Below are positions 1-8,307 of a DNA stretch of 64,000 nucleotides, piece by piece. A model generated the notes under the pieces. It worked only from the letters and a program-made list of their open reading frames with translations, did not search any database and was not told where the DNA came from. Numbering within the stretch: position 1 is the first letter of the stretch; every line of letters begins with the position of its first letter. Source of the DNA: DATHRK01 sp035465395 (GTDB lineage: Bacteria; Gemmatimonadota; Gemmatimonadetes; Longimicrobiales; RSA9); assembly GCA_035465395.1 (NCBI GenBank), contig DATHRK010000006.1:1-64000 (forward strand), in the 5' to 3' direction. The position numbers and the translations under genes were made by a program.

Positions 1-321
1 CTGGATCACCGTCGCATCGGCGAGAGGTAGGTGCACGACGGCGTAGTAGAAGGAGGTCAGCGCGACGAACCCCAGCGCGCCGCGCAGGAGGAGCAGCCCG
101 CGGCGGTTCCCGCGCCAGGACAGGCCCGCCTGACGCAGGAGAGCCCAACTGATGATCAGCGTCACCACGGCTCGCACGAGCACGATCTCCGCCGAGGGCA
201 GACGCCGCCCGGCCTCCTTCACGAGCAGCGACATCACGCTGAACATCAGCGCCGACAGCGCCATGTACCGCAGCCCGCCGCCCTGTGCGGGTCCGCCGGA
301 TCCCGCGTGACCGTCTCTCAC
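1..321 (-). CDS. DMT/EamA family drug/metabolite permease, N-terminal part (runs off the window)
   Basis: Translating the minus strand from a GTG at 321 gives an open frame to the window edge, about 107 residues. After a short Gly-rich leader comes GLRYMALSALMFSVMSLLVK, the usual first helix of an EamA (drug/metabolite transporter) protein. A second helix and an FYYAVVHLPLADATVIQ segment follow, typical of the end of helix 3 and start of helix 4. Members of the family are 10-helix inner-membrane carriers for small metabolites; the substrate cannot be told from this fragment. An internal ATG at 264 is an alternative start. The 3' end lies outside the window. The gene is divergent from the ABC exporter genes, with about 200 bp between them. 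Confidence 0.75.
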   Translation of the reverse strand, partial: MRDGHAGSGGPAQGGGLRYMALSALMFSVMSLLVKEAGRRLPSAEIVLVRAVVTLIISWALLRQAGLSWRGNRRGLLLLRGALGFVALTSFYYAVVHLPLADATVIQ

Positions 322-520
322 GGCGCCGACCTTACCCCTCGCGCACCCGGCCCACAACCGGCGCATCCGTCGCGCCGACCGGATCGGGCTTCGGCGCAGC
401 ACGACGCGCCGTCGCCCCCCTTCCCGCCGACGCACGCAGTGGCTCTGTTGAAACTCACGGGGCGCCATCCCGTCCGGTATGCGGACGACAGGACGCGACG
501 CGATCCGGGAGGTCAGCTCC
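322..520. other. Divergent intergenic region
   Basis: About 200 bp separate the divergent permease and ABC-exporter starts, so promoters for both should lie here. A TTGAAA at about 449 is followed only 24 bp later by TATGCG, which is too far for a normal sigma-70 promoter. I could not assign a promoter. A purine-rich GGGAGGT at 507-513 is the ribosome binding site that fixes the ABC ATPase start at 521. Confidence 0.4.
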
Positions 521-1441
521 ATGTCGGTCATCGAGACCCACGCCCTGACCAAGGTGTACGGCGCGACGAGAGCCGTGGACGGCCTGAACATCGAGGTGGA
601 GCGCGGCCAGGTCTTCGGCTTCCTGGGGCCCAACGGCAGCGGCAAGACCACGACGATCGGGATGCTGCTCGGCATCATCACGCCGACGTCGGGCAGCTAC
701 CGCCTGCTCGGCGCCGAATCCCGCGCGGACCGGGAGGCCGCGCGCCTGCGGATCGGCGCGACGCTGGAGCAGCCGAACTTCTATCCCTACCTCACGTGCC
801 GGGACAATCTCGTGCTGGTCGCTCGCGTGAAGCGGGTGGCCGAGCGGCAGATCGATGAGGTCCTGGACGTCGTCGGACTCGCCAGCCGGCAGAAGACGCG
901 CTTCGGGGCGTGCTCGCTCGGCATGAAGCAGCGGCTCGCCCTGGCCGCGACGATGCTCGGGGATCCCGAGCTGCTGATCCTGGACGAGCCCGCCAACGGT
1001 CTCGACCCGGAGGGCATGCGCGAGATCAGGGAGATCATCGGCCGCATGGCGGAGCGGGGCACCACGATCTTCCTGTCGAGTCATCTGCTGTGGGAGGTGG
1101 AGCGCGTCTGCTCCCACGTCGCGATTCTCCGGAAGGGCAAGGTGGTCCGCCAGGGCCCCGTGTCCGAGCTCACCGGAGGTCGCACGGTGGCCGTGCTGGC
1201 CGCCGACGACACGGAGATGCTCGCGGCTCAGGTCCGGGCCTATCCGGGATCGGTGCGCGTGGATGCCGACGGGGATCGCGTCCGCGTCCAGCTCAAAGAG
1301 GCCGACCTTGCAGCTCTAAATAGTTGGCTTGCAGCACGAAACATCTATTTATCTCACCTTGCACTCGAACAGCGTTCGCTCGAGGACGCATTCATGGAGA
1401 GCACCGGTGCGAGCGTCGCCGGCATGGGGGTGATCGAATGA
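521..1441 (+). CDS. ABC transporter ATP-binding protein
   Basis: 306-residue cytoplasmic ATPase of a type-2 ABC exporter. Walker A GPNGSGKTT is at residues 36-44, the signature region CSLGMKQRLAL at about 131-141 (SLGMKQR, as in the CcmA/NatA class) and Walker B LLILDEPANGLDP at about 151-163. The ATG at 521 is preferred over the in-frame ATG at 479 because GGGAGGT sits 7 nt upstream and homologues begin just before the ALTKVYG segment. The stop overlaps the permease start (ATGA), so the two form one exporter. Substrate unknown. The C-terminal stretch near 1309-1375 uses AT-rich codons unlike the rest of the gene (see findings). Confidence 0.93.
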   Translation: MSVIETHALTKVYGATRAVDGLNIEVERGQVFGFLGPNGSGKTTTIGMLLGIITPTSGSYRLLGAESRADREAARLRIGATLEQPNFYPYLTCRDNLVLVARVKRVAERQIDEVLDVVGLASRQKTRFGACSLGMKQRLALAATMLGDPELLILDEPANGLDPEGMREIREIIGRMAERGTTIFLSSHLLWEVERVCSHVAILRKGKVVRQGPVSELTGGRTVAVLAADDTEMLAAQVRAYPGSVRVDADGDRVRVQLKEADLAALNSWLAARNIYLSHLALEQRSLEDAFMESTGASVAGMGVIE

Positions 1442-2268
1442 GCATCATGGGCGTGCTGACGCGCAACGAGTTCCTGAAGATGCGCAAGCGGCGGGCGTTC
1501 TGGGTGACGCTCGCGCTGTTCTCCGCGATCGCCCTTCTCGGGCTTGGCGAGGACTTCGTCGATGCGCTGCGCGAGGGCACCGACGCGTATGCCTTCCCGA
1601 ACCTCTGGGGCGAGGTCCTCGGCGAGCCTACGCAGATCGTCGCGATCTTCGGTACGGTGGCGTTGCTGCTCCTGATCTCCAGCGAGTTCGCCTGGCGAAC
1701 GGCCCGGCAGAACGTCATCGACGGCCTGACGCGCGAGCAGTGGTACTGGGGCAAGGCGATCACCGTGCTCCTCGTGGCGACGGCGTTCCTCGGCCTGTAC
1801 CTGGTGATCGGCGGCGGCTTCGGGATCGCCGCGACCGACTTCGGGGGGCCTGAGCCCATCATGCACGGTTACCAGGCCCGGGCCCTCGGCGCGGTCGTGC
1901 TGTCCGTCGCGGGCTACGGCGCGCTCGCCCTGCTGATCGCGACGATCGTACGGAGCACCGGCGGGGCCATGGCGATCTGGTTCTTCTACGTCGCCTTCGG
2001 CGAGTCGCTCATCCGCAACGGGATCGCCAGAGTCTGGGAAGGCTCGGCCCCGTACCTCGCGTACGCCCCCGTCGCGGTCTTCGACGCGCTGCGCGACTAC
2101 CTGATGTTCGACCCCGCCGCGCTGGCGCGGGTCGCGGAGCGCATGCAGGAGGCCGGGCGTCCGGCGCCCGAGCCCGGCGACCCCGGTACGCTGGCGCTGG
2201 TCGCCGGCGGCTGGATCGTTCTGCTCGTCCTCGGAGGGTTCCTGGCGTTCCGCCGCCGCGATCTGTAG
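1438..2268 (+). CDS. ABC-2 type transporter permease
   Basis: 276-residue membrane subunit paired with the preceding ATPase. The ATG at 1438 overlaps the upstream stop by 4 nt. The N-terminus NEFLKMRKRRAFWVTLALFS is the usual cytoplasmic segment plus first helix of ABC-2 permeases. About six hydrophobic segments follow, ending at VLGGFLAFRRRDL, a common basic C-terminus. The ATPase-permease pair probably acts as a dimer of each subunit to export a peptide, lipid or drug. No substrate clue is visible in the neighbours. The family is clear; the function is only general. Confidence 0.9.
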   Translation: MSIMGVLTRNEFLKMRKRRAFWVTLALFSAIALLGLGEDFVDALREGTDAYAFPNLWGEVLGEPTQIVAIFGTVALLLLISSEFAWRTARQNVIDGLTREQWYWGKAITVLLVATAFLGLYLVIGGGFGIAATDFGGPEPIMHGYQARALGAVVLSVAGYGALALLIATIVRSTGGAMAIWFFYVAFGESLIRNGIARVWEGSAPYLAYAPVAVFDALRDYLMFDPAALARVAERMQEAGRPAPEPGDPGTLALVAGGWIVLLVLGGFLAFRRRDL

Positions 2269-2305
2269 CCTGCTGGCGGTCCGCCGCCCAGCAGAGGGAG
2301 TGCCC

Positions 2306-3952
2306 ATGGACCGCCGCACACCACGACGGTCGAGCCGCCGCGTCTGGTCGATCTCCCGCATCCCACGAGCCCGATGGCTCGAGCACGCGGGTGGGCGGAA
2401 ACGAGCCAGCGCGGCGGCTGCGGTCGGCGCCGCGCTCGTCGCCGGAGTCGCCACGGGCGCCAGCGGCCAGGCGCCCACCGGCAACCAGGACGCCCCCCTC
2501 GCGGCCGCCCGGGCGTACCGAGCCGAGCACGCCGGGCGCATCCTGGCCGAGTTCATCGACCTCCTGAGCATCCCGAACGTCGCCTCCGACGCGCCCAACA
2601 TCGAGCGCAACGCACGCTGGTTGGTGAGCGCGCTGGAGCGTCGAGGCGTCCGGGCGCGCGCGCTGGACGGACAGGGCGGCCCACCCGCGGTTTTCGGGGA
2701 GCTCGCCGTGCCGGGGGCGAGGCGCACGCTGACGTTCTACGTCCACTACGACGGGCAACCGGTCGATAGCACGCAGTGGACCCACCCGCCCTGGCTGCCG
2801 ACGGTGCTCTCGGGCCCCGTGGAGCGAGGGGGGCAGCCGGTCGTGGTGCCCGAAGGCGCTGCGGCGTCGGCGATCGACCCGGAATGGCGCGTCTACGCGC
2901 GCGGCGCGGGCGACGACAAGGCGCCGGTCGCGGCGATCCTGGCGGCGCTCGACGCGCTCGACGCGGCGGGCCTGAGGCCCTCGGCCAACCTGAAGTTCTT
3001 CTTCGAGGGCGAGGAGGAGGCCGGATCCGACCACCTGGAGGCGGTCCTGCGTGCCAACGCGGACCTCCTGGCGTCGGACGCCTGGCTGATCATGGACGGG
3101 CCCGTCCACCAGAGCCGCAGGCCCCAGCTCTTCTTTGGCGTGCGCGGGTACACCGGACTCCAGATCACGGTCTACGGGGCGAATCGCTATCTGCACAGCG
3201 GCCACTACGGCAACTGGGCTCCCAATCCCGCGCTCGACCTCGCGCGCCTGCTGGCCTCCATGAAGGACGACGGCGGAAACGTGCTTGTGGAGGGCTTCTA
3301 CGACGGCACGGCGGCGGTCGGCGCCCAGGAACGGGCCGCCGTCGCGGAAGCCGCGCGCTACGACGACCAGCTACGGGCGGAGCTCGGGCTGGCCGCGACC
3401 GAGGCGGACGACGCGCCGTACCTCGAGCGGATGCTGATCCCCTCGCTCAACATCCGCGGGCTCCAGGCCGGCACGACGGGCGCCACCGCCCGCAACATCG
3501 TGCCGCCCACGGCGACGGCCTCGATCGACATCCGTCTCGCCAAGGGCAACGACCCCGTCCGCATGCTGGATCTGGTGGAGGCGCACGTCCGGGCTCGAGG
3601 CTACCACGTCGTCCGCGCCGATCCGGACTCCGCCACCCGAGCCCAACACGCACGGATCGCGCGCATCGACCGTTTCCCCGGCTACCCGGCCGCGCGGGTG
3701 CCGCTCGACAGCGGAATTGCGCGCGACGTGACGGCGGCCGCCGCCCGCGCCGCCGGGGAAGAGCCGATCCTGGCGCCGACGCTGGGCGGCTCGCTCCCGC
3801 TCTACCTCTTCGAAGAGGTGCTGGGCACACCGGCGGTCGGCGTCCCGATCGCGAACCACGACGACAACCAACACGCGCCCGACGAGAACCTCCGGATCGC
3901 GAACCTGTGGTACGGCATCGACCTCGTCGCCGCGCTCATGACGATGCCCTGA
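2306..3952 (+). CDS. Secreted M20 family metallopeptidase
   Basis: 548-residue dizinc exopeptidase. The N-terminus is long and basic (RRTPRRSSRR) with a hydrophobic Ala/Val-rich segment at about residues 33-52 ending GASGQA, read as an export signal. M20 zinc-site features are present: His147 in HYDGQPVD, Asp203-Asp204 in the GDDK segment, the catalytic/metal Glu pair in FEGEEEAG at 233-239, and the C-terminal His523 in QHAPDENL. Between them lies the dimerisation/lid region with GYTGLQI and YLHSGHYG. ATG 2306 follows GAGGGAG with a 5-nt spacer; an in-frame GTG at 2300 is less likely. It probably hydrolyses peptides or acylated amino acids outside the cytoplasm, which fits the metalloprotease that follows. 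Confidence 0.9.
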   Translation: MDRRTPRRSSRRVWSISRIPRARWLEHAGGRKRASAAAAVGAALVAGVATGASGQAPTGNQDAPLAAARAYRAEHAGRILAEFIDLLSIPNVASDAPNIERNARWLVSALERRGVRARALDGQGGPPAVFGELAVPGARRTLTFYVHYDGQPVDSTQWTHPPWLPTVLSGPVERGGQPVVVPEGAAASAIDPEWRVYARGAGDDKAPVAAILAALDALDAAGLRPSANLKFFFEGEEEAGSDHLEAVLRANADLLASDAWLIMDGPVHQSRRPQLFFGVRGYTGLQITVYGANRYLHSGHYGNWAPNPALDLARLLASMKDDGGNVLVEGFYDGTAAVGAQERAAVAEAARYDDQLRAELGLAATEADDAPYLERMLIPSLNIRGLQAGTTGATARNIVPPTATASIDIRLAKGNDPVRMLDLVEAHVRARGYHVVRADPDSATRAQHARIARIDRFPGYPAARVPLDSGIARDVTAAAARAAGEEPILAPTLGGSLPLYLFEEVLGTPAVGVPIANHDDNQHAPDENLRIANLWYGIDLVAALMTMP

Positions 3953-4103
3953 GCTCGACGGCCACCCTGCGGCGCCTGGTTCGGCGACATTCTCGCGTGC
4001 CCGGTCGCAGCCGCGCGCACCCGCCGGGCCGCGTCTTTCGCGCGCGCCCGCGCCGCGCATAGGTTCGCCCATCCCAGAACGAAACCCCCACCGGGATAGC
4101 ACG
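3953..4103. other. Intergenic region before the metalloprotease
   Basis: 150 bp, GC-rich, with no open frame I can support. The separation suggests the metalloprotease may have its own promoter, but I see no convincing -35/-10 pair. Confidence 0.3.
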
Positions 4104-6590
4104 ATGATTCGACGACGGCTCTCCGTCCTGGCGCTCTTCGCCGCAGCAGCTGCCATCTCCGCGTGCGCCGGCGGTTCCGGCCAGGCTCCTGGTGGCGCCA
4201 CGCCCCGACCGGACCGCGCCGCGGGAGGGCGCGCGGAGGGCGACGAGGGCATGAAGCCGTACGCCGAGGTCGTGACGCGGGCCGCCCAGACCGACTCCGG
4301 CATGTTCCACGTGCACCGCGTGGACGACAAGGTGCTGTTCGAGATTCCCAATGGGCTGCTGGGCGAGGAGATCCTCCTCGTCACGCGCGTCGCGCGGGCG
4401 GCCGACAACGTGCGCTACGGCGGGGAGAAGGAGAACACCCAGGTGGTGCGCTGGCAGCGCAACGCGGACGACGTCCTGCTCCGCACGGTGTCGTACAGCA
4501 ACGTCGCCGACGACTCCCTGCCCATCTTCGAGGCGGTCCGCAACTCCAACTTCGAGCCGATCATCGCGGTCTTCGACATCGCCGCCATGTCCGAGGACTC
4601 GGGCGCGGTCGTCGTGGACGTCACCAAGCTGTTCACGACCGACATCCCGGTGCTCGGCATGAACGCGAACAGGCGCCAGAACTTCGGCGTCCGGAGGCTC
4701 GACGCCGACCGCACGTTCGTGAACTGGGTCAAGAGCTTCCCGCGCAACGTCGAGATCCGGAACACCCTCACCTACGAAGCGACCGAGGCGCCCTCGCAGG
4801 GGTCCACCAACTCGATCTCCCTCGAGATGAACCATTCGATGGTCCGCCTGCCGGACGATCCGATGACGCCGCGGCCGTGCGACGAGCGGGTGGGATTCTT
4901 CAGCGTCCAGCAGGTCGACTACGGCGCGGACGCACAGCGCGCCGAGGGGCGCTGCTTCATCACGCGGTGGCGCCTGGAGCCCAGCGATACCGCCGCGTTC
5001 AACCGCGGCGAGCTCGTCGAGCCGGTCAAGCCGATCGTGTACTACATCGACCCGGCGACGCCGGCCAAGTGGCGGCCCTACATCAAGCAGGGCGTCGATG
5101 ACTGGACCCTGGCGTTCGAGCGTGCCGGATTCCGCAACGCGATCCGCGCGGCGGACCCGCCGAGCCCCGAGGAGGACCCGGAATTCAGCCCGGAGGACGC
5201 GCGTTACAGCGTCATACGGTACTTCTCCTCGGACGTCCAGAACGCCTACGGACCCCACGTCCACGATCCGCGCACCGGGGAGATCCTGGAGTCCGACATC
5301 GGCTGGTTCCACAACGTCATGAACCTGCTGCGCAACTGGTACTTCGTGCAGACCGCGGCGGCCAACCCGGACGCGCGCGGCGTGAAGTTCGACGACGAGG
5401 TGATGGGCGAGCTGATCCGTTTCGTGTCCGCGCACGAGGTCGGCCATACGCTCGGACTGCCGCACAACATGAAGGCCAGCGCCGCGTACCCGGTGGACTC
5501 GCTGCGCTCGGCGGAGTTCAGCTGCCGCATGGGGACGGCGCCGAGCATCATGGACTACGCCCGTTTCAACTACGTGGCGCAGCCGGAGGATGCCGGGGTC
5601 TGCTTCGGACCGGCGATCGGCGAGTACGACAAGTACGCGGTCGAATGGGGCTACCGGCCCATCATCGGCGCATCGCCGGAGGAGCAGAAGCCGATCCTCA
5701 ACGCGTGGGTGCTGGAGCACGAGGGGGACCCGCTGTACATGTTCGGCAACCCGAGCGCGACCGACCCCACCTCGCTCACCGAAGCGATCGGGTCCGACGC
5801 CATGGAGGCCAGCACGTACGGCATCGAGAACCTGAAGCGCATCCTGCCGAGGATCATGGATTGGACCCTCGAAGAGGGCGAGCCGTGGGACACCCCGGAT
5901 GAGCTGTACAATCAGGTTCTCGCCCAGTGGAACCGCTACATGGGGCACGTCGCCACCAACATCGGCGGCGTGACGCGGACCCGTAAGGCCCAGGGCCAGT
6001 CGGGCCCGGTCTACGAGCCCGTGCCCGCCGGCACCCAGCGTCGCGCGATGGAGTTCCTGGCGGAACAGGCGTTCGCCACCCCGGAATGGATGCTGGAACG
6101 CGACCTCCTGTCCCGCGTGGAGCACGGCGGCACGATCGACCGCCTCCGTGCCCGCCAGGTCGGCGTTCTCAACAACGTGCTGAACCCCAGCCGCATGCAG
6201 CGGCTCGTGGAGGCCGAGGTGCTCACCGACGGGGAGGTGTACACGCTCGGCGAGATGCTGGGCGACCTGCGTGATGCGGTGTGGACAGAACTAGGCTCGG
6301 GCGCCGCGATCGACGCGTTCAGGCGCAACCTCCAGCGGGGCTGGATCGACCGCATGTCGTGGCTGCTGAACGAGGATCCCGGCGGGCCTCCTCCGTTCTT
6401 CGGGGGCGGCGACAACTTCACGCCGGTGCACGCCAGCCAGTCCGACGTGCGCGCGTTCGCCCGCGCCGAGCTGGAGGCGGTGGACGCGCGTATCCGGCAG
6501 GCACTGCCTCGCGTGCGCGATGCCACGACGCGGATCCACTTGCGGGATGCGCGGGTTCGCATCGACGAGGCCCTGGACCCCGGAGACTAG
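4104..6590 (+). CDS. Zinc-dependent metalloprotease lipoprotein (DUF5117/EcxA-type)
   Basis: 828-residue exported metalloprotease. The N-terminus is a lipoprotein signal: RRR, a hydrophobic stretch, then the lipobox ISAC with Cys at about residue 21, so it should be anchored in the envelope. The catalytic motif HExxHxxGxxH is complete, HEVGHTLGLPH at residues 444-454, with a later SIMDYARFNYVA segment that resembles the Met-turn region of metzincins. The order of regions (an N-terminal DUF5118/5117-like part, the metzincin core, a C-terminal helical part) matches the family annotated as zinc-dependent metalloprotease in Bacteroidota and Gemmatimonadota. ATG 4104 was chosen because the signal peptide starts there. 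Substrates are unknown; with the M20 enzyme upstream a scavenging role is plausible. Confidence 0.9.
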   Translation: MIRRRLSVLALFAAAAAISACAGGSGQAPGGATPRPDRAAGGRAEGDEGMKPYAEVVTRAAQTDSGMFHVHRVDDKVLFEIPNGLLGEEILLVTRVARAADNVRYGGEKENTQVVRWQRNADDVLLRTVSYSNVADDSLPIFEAVRNSNFEPIIAVFDIAAMSEDSGAVVVDVTKLFTTDIPVLGMNANRRQNFGVRRLDADRTFVNWVKSFPRNVEIRNTLTYEATEAPSQGSTNSISLEMNHSMVRLPDDPMTPRPCDERVGFFSVQQVDYGADAQRAEGRCFITRWRLEPSDTAAFNRGELVEPVKPIVYYIDPATPAKWRPYIKQGVDDWTLAFERAGFRNAIRAADPPSPEEDPEFSPEDARYSVIRYFSSDVQNAYGPHVHDPRTGEILESDIGWFHNVMNLLRNWYFVQTAAANPDARGVKFDDEVMGELIRFVSAHEVGHTLGLPHNMKASAAYPVDSLRSAEFSCRMGTAPSIMDYARFNYVAQPEDAGVCFGPAIGEYDKYAVEWGYRPIIGASPEEQKPILNAWVLEHEGDPLYMFGNPSATDPTSLTEAIGSDAMEASTYGIENLKRILPRIMDWTLEEGEPWDTPDELYNQVLAQWNRYMGHVATNIGGVTRTRKAQGQSGPVYEPVPAGTQRRAMEFLAEQAFATPEWMLERDLLSRVEHGGTIDRLRARQVGVLNNVLNPSRMQRLVEAEVLTDGEVYTLGEMLGDLRDAVWTELGSGAAIDAFRRNLQRGWIDRMSWLLNEDPGGPPPFFGGGDNFTPVHASQSDVRAFARAELEAVDARIRQALPRVRDATTRIHLRDARVRIDEALDPGD

Positions 6591-6594
6591 GGCG

Positions 6595-8307
6595 GTGGCC
6601 GCGCTGGCCGACGTCTCTCTGCTCGATTCCCGGCGGCTGACCGGACCCAACCTGGTCAGCCCCGGACCCGCGGCCGTCCTGGATGTCGCGTGCCCCGCAG
6701 CGACCACCGAGCGCCTGGCGGCCGCCTGGAGCACGCGCGTCCAAGACCTCGTCGATGCCCTCGGGCGGCGCGCGCCGCGCTTCAACGTGCGCGCCTGGCC
6801 CGGCGGCGTCAGCCTCGCGTTCTCGGCCCCCATCGACGCCCTCTACGCCTCCACCGAACTCTCGGAATGGGCACTCCAGGCCGCGCTGGCGGATCTGGCG
6901 GGCGAGAGCGCCGAGGGCCGCACGGAAGCGCTGGAAGCCGCGCGCGCTGCGCTGGCGGAGGAGGCCAACCCGGCCCTCCTCGCGCTCGAATCGGCCGCGC
7001 GGGAGCGCGCCGTCGCCTTCCTGTGGGACGACGACGAGGTGAGCGTCGGCATGGGCCGCGGCTCGCTCACATGGCCCACCGACGCGATCCCTCCCCCCGG
7101 CGAGGTCGACTGGACGCGGGTTCACGACGTCCCGGCCGTGCTCGTCACCGGCACCAACGGCAAGACGACGGTCGTGCGCCTGACCGCCGCCATGGGCGCG
7201 GCGGCCGGACGCGTCGTCGGCAGCACCACGACGGAGGGGATCCTCGTCGGCGACGAGTGGATCGAGAAGGACGACTACTCGGGGCCGGGCGGAGCCCGCA
7301 CGCTGCTGCGCGACCGGCGCGTCGAGGTGGCGGTGCTGGAGACCGCCCGCGGTGGGCTTCTGCGGCGCGGGGTGGCCTTTACCGGGGCCGACGGGACGGT
7401 GGTCACCAACGTCGCCGAAGATCACCTGGGCGAGTACGGCGTGCACGATCTGGAAGCGCTGGTGGACGCCAAGCTCACCGCGGGCCTCGCGCGCCGCCCG
7501 GGGGCTCCCATCGCCCTGAACGCCGACGACGCCGGCCTCGTGGCGGCGAGCGAGCGGCTGGCGGGGCCGATCATCTGGTTCACGACGCGCGCCGATGCGG
7601 CGCTGGTCCGTTCGCACCTGCGCGCGGGAGGCGACGTCGTGTGCGTCGACGACGGCGTCATACGCCGCAGCCGTAGCGGCCGCCTGGTCGACGTACTGCC
7701 CGTGGACGACATCCCCATCGCGCTGGGCGGCGCGGCGGTCCACAACGTCGCCAACGCGCTCGCAGCGGTCGCCGGCGCGAGCGCCCTGGGGCTTCCGCAC
7801 GGCGCCATCGCCGCGGCTCTCAGGGACGTGCGCGGCCGACCGCAAGACAATCCGGGCAGGGGCAACTTCTACGACGCGGGCGGCGCCCGGGTGCTCGTGG
7901 ACTTCGTCCACAACCCGCACGGCTTTGCGATGCTCGGCGCCATGGTGCGAGCGCTCGCGCCCAGCCGCTTGCTCCTGGTGCTGGGTCACGCCGGCGACCG
8001 GGGAGACGACGCGGTGCGCGACCTCGCCCGTGCCGCGTGGGAACTGCGTCCCGACCGCGTCATCGTCAAGGAGCTGAAGACATACCTGCGCGGCCGCCCC
8101 GAGGGCGAGATCCCGGCGCTGATCGTGGAAGAGCTGCTGGCGGCGGGCGCGGCCGAGGACGTCATAGAGCGCGCCGACGACGAGGCCGCGGCGGCGCGAT
8201 CGGCGCTCGCGTGGGCGCGGCCCGGCGATCTCGTGATCCTGCCGGCGCACGAGGACCGCCCGGGCGTCGAGGCGGTGCTGCGGGAGGCGGGAGCGAGACC
8301 GGCCTAG
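6595..8307 (+). CDS. Mur ligase family protein, cyanophycin-synthetase-like without ATP-grasp domain
   Basis: 570-residue ATP-dependent amide ligase. The P-loop GTNGKTT is at residues 186-192, followed by GSTTTEG, VLETARGGLLRRG, VVTNVAEDHLGEYG, NPHGFAM and HAGDRGDD, which match the C-terminal Mur-ligase half of cyanophycin synthetase (CphA) far better than MurC-F. The first 185 residues begin SRRLTGPNLVS, resembling the LRGPN start of the CphA N-terminal domain. The ATP-grasp domain that sits between these two parts in CphA is missing. GTG 6595 lies 4 nt after the metalloprotease stop. No cyanophycinase or second ligase is nearby, so the product is unknown. The last bases overlap the convergent purK stop in the palindrome GGCCTAGGCC. 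Confidence 0.82.
   Translation: MAALADVSLLDSRRLTGPNLVSPGPAAVLDVACPAATTERLAAAWSTRVQDLVDALGRRAPRFNVRAWPGGVSLAFSAPIDALYASTELSEWALQAALADLAGESAEGRTEALEAARAALAEEANPALLALESAARERAVAFLWDDDEVSVGMGRGSLTWPTDAIPPPGEVDWTRVHDVPAVLVTGTNGKTTVVRLTAAMGAAAGRVVGSTTTEGILVGDEWIEKDDYSGPGGARTLLRDRRVEVAVLETARGGLLRRGVAFTGADGTVVTNVAEDHLGEYGVHDLEALVDAKLTAGLARRPGAPIALNADDAGLVAASERLAGPIIWFTTRADAALVRSHLRAGGDVVCVDDGVIRRSRSGRLVDVLPVDDIPIALGGAAVHNVANALAAVAGASALGLPHGAIAAALRDVRGRPQDNPGRGNFYDAGGARVLVDFVHNPHGFAMLGAMVRALAPSRLLLVLGHAGDRGDDAVRDLARAAWELRPDRVIVKELKTYLRGRPEGEIPALIVEELLAAGAAEDVIERADDEAAAARSALAWARPGDLVILPAHEDRPGVEAVLREAGARPA

Noticed and set aside
449..484. TTGAAA ... TATGCG as promoter of the ABC exporter
   Set aside because: The spacer is 24 bp, too long for sigma-70.
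3936..6125. 729-codon minus-strand open frame
   Set aside because: Antisense to the HExxHxxGxxH metalloprotease; composition typical of a shadow frame.
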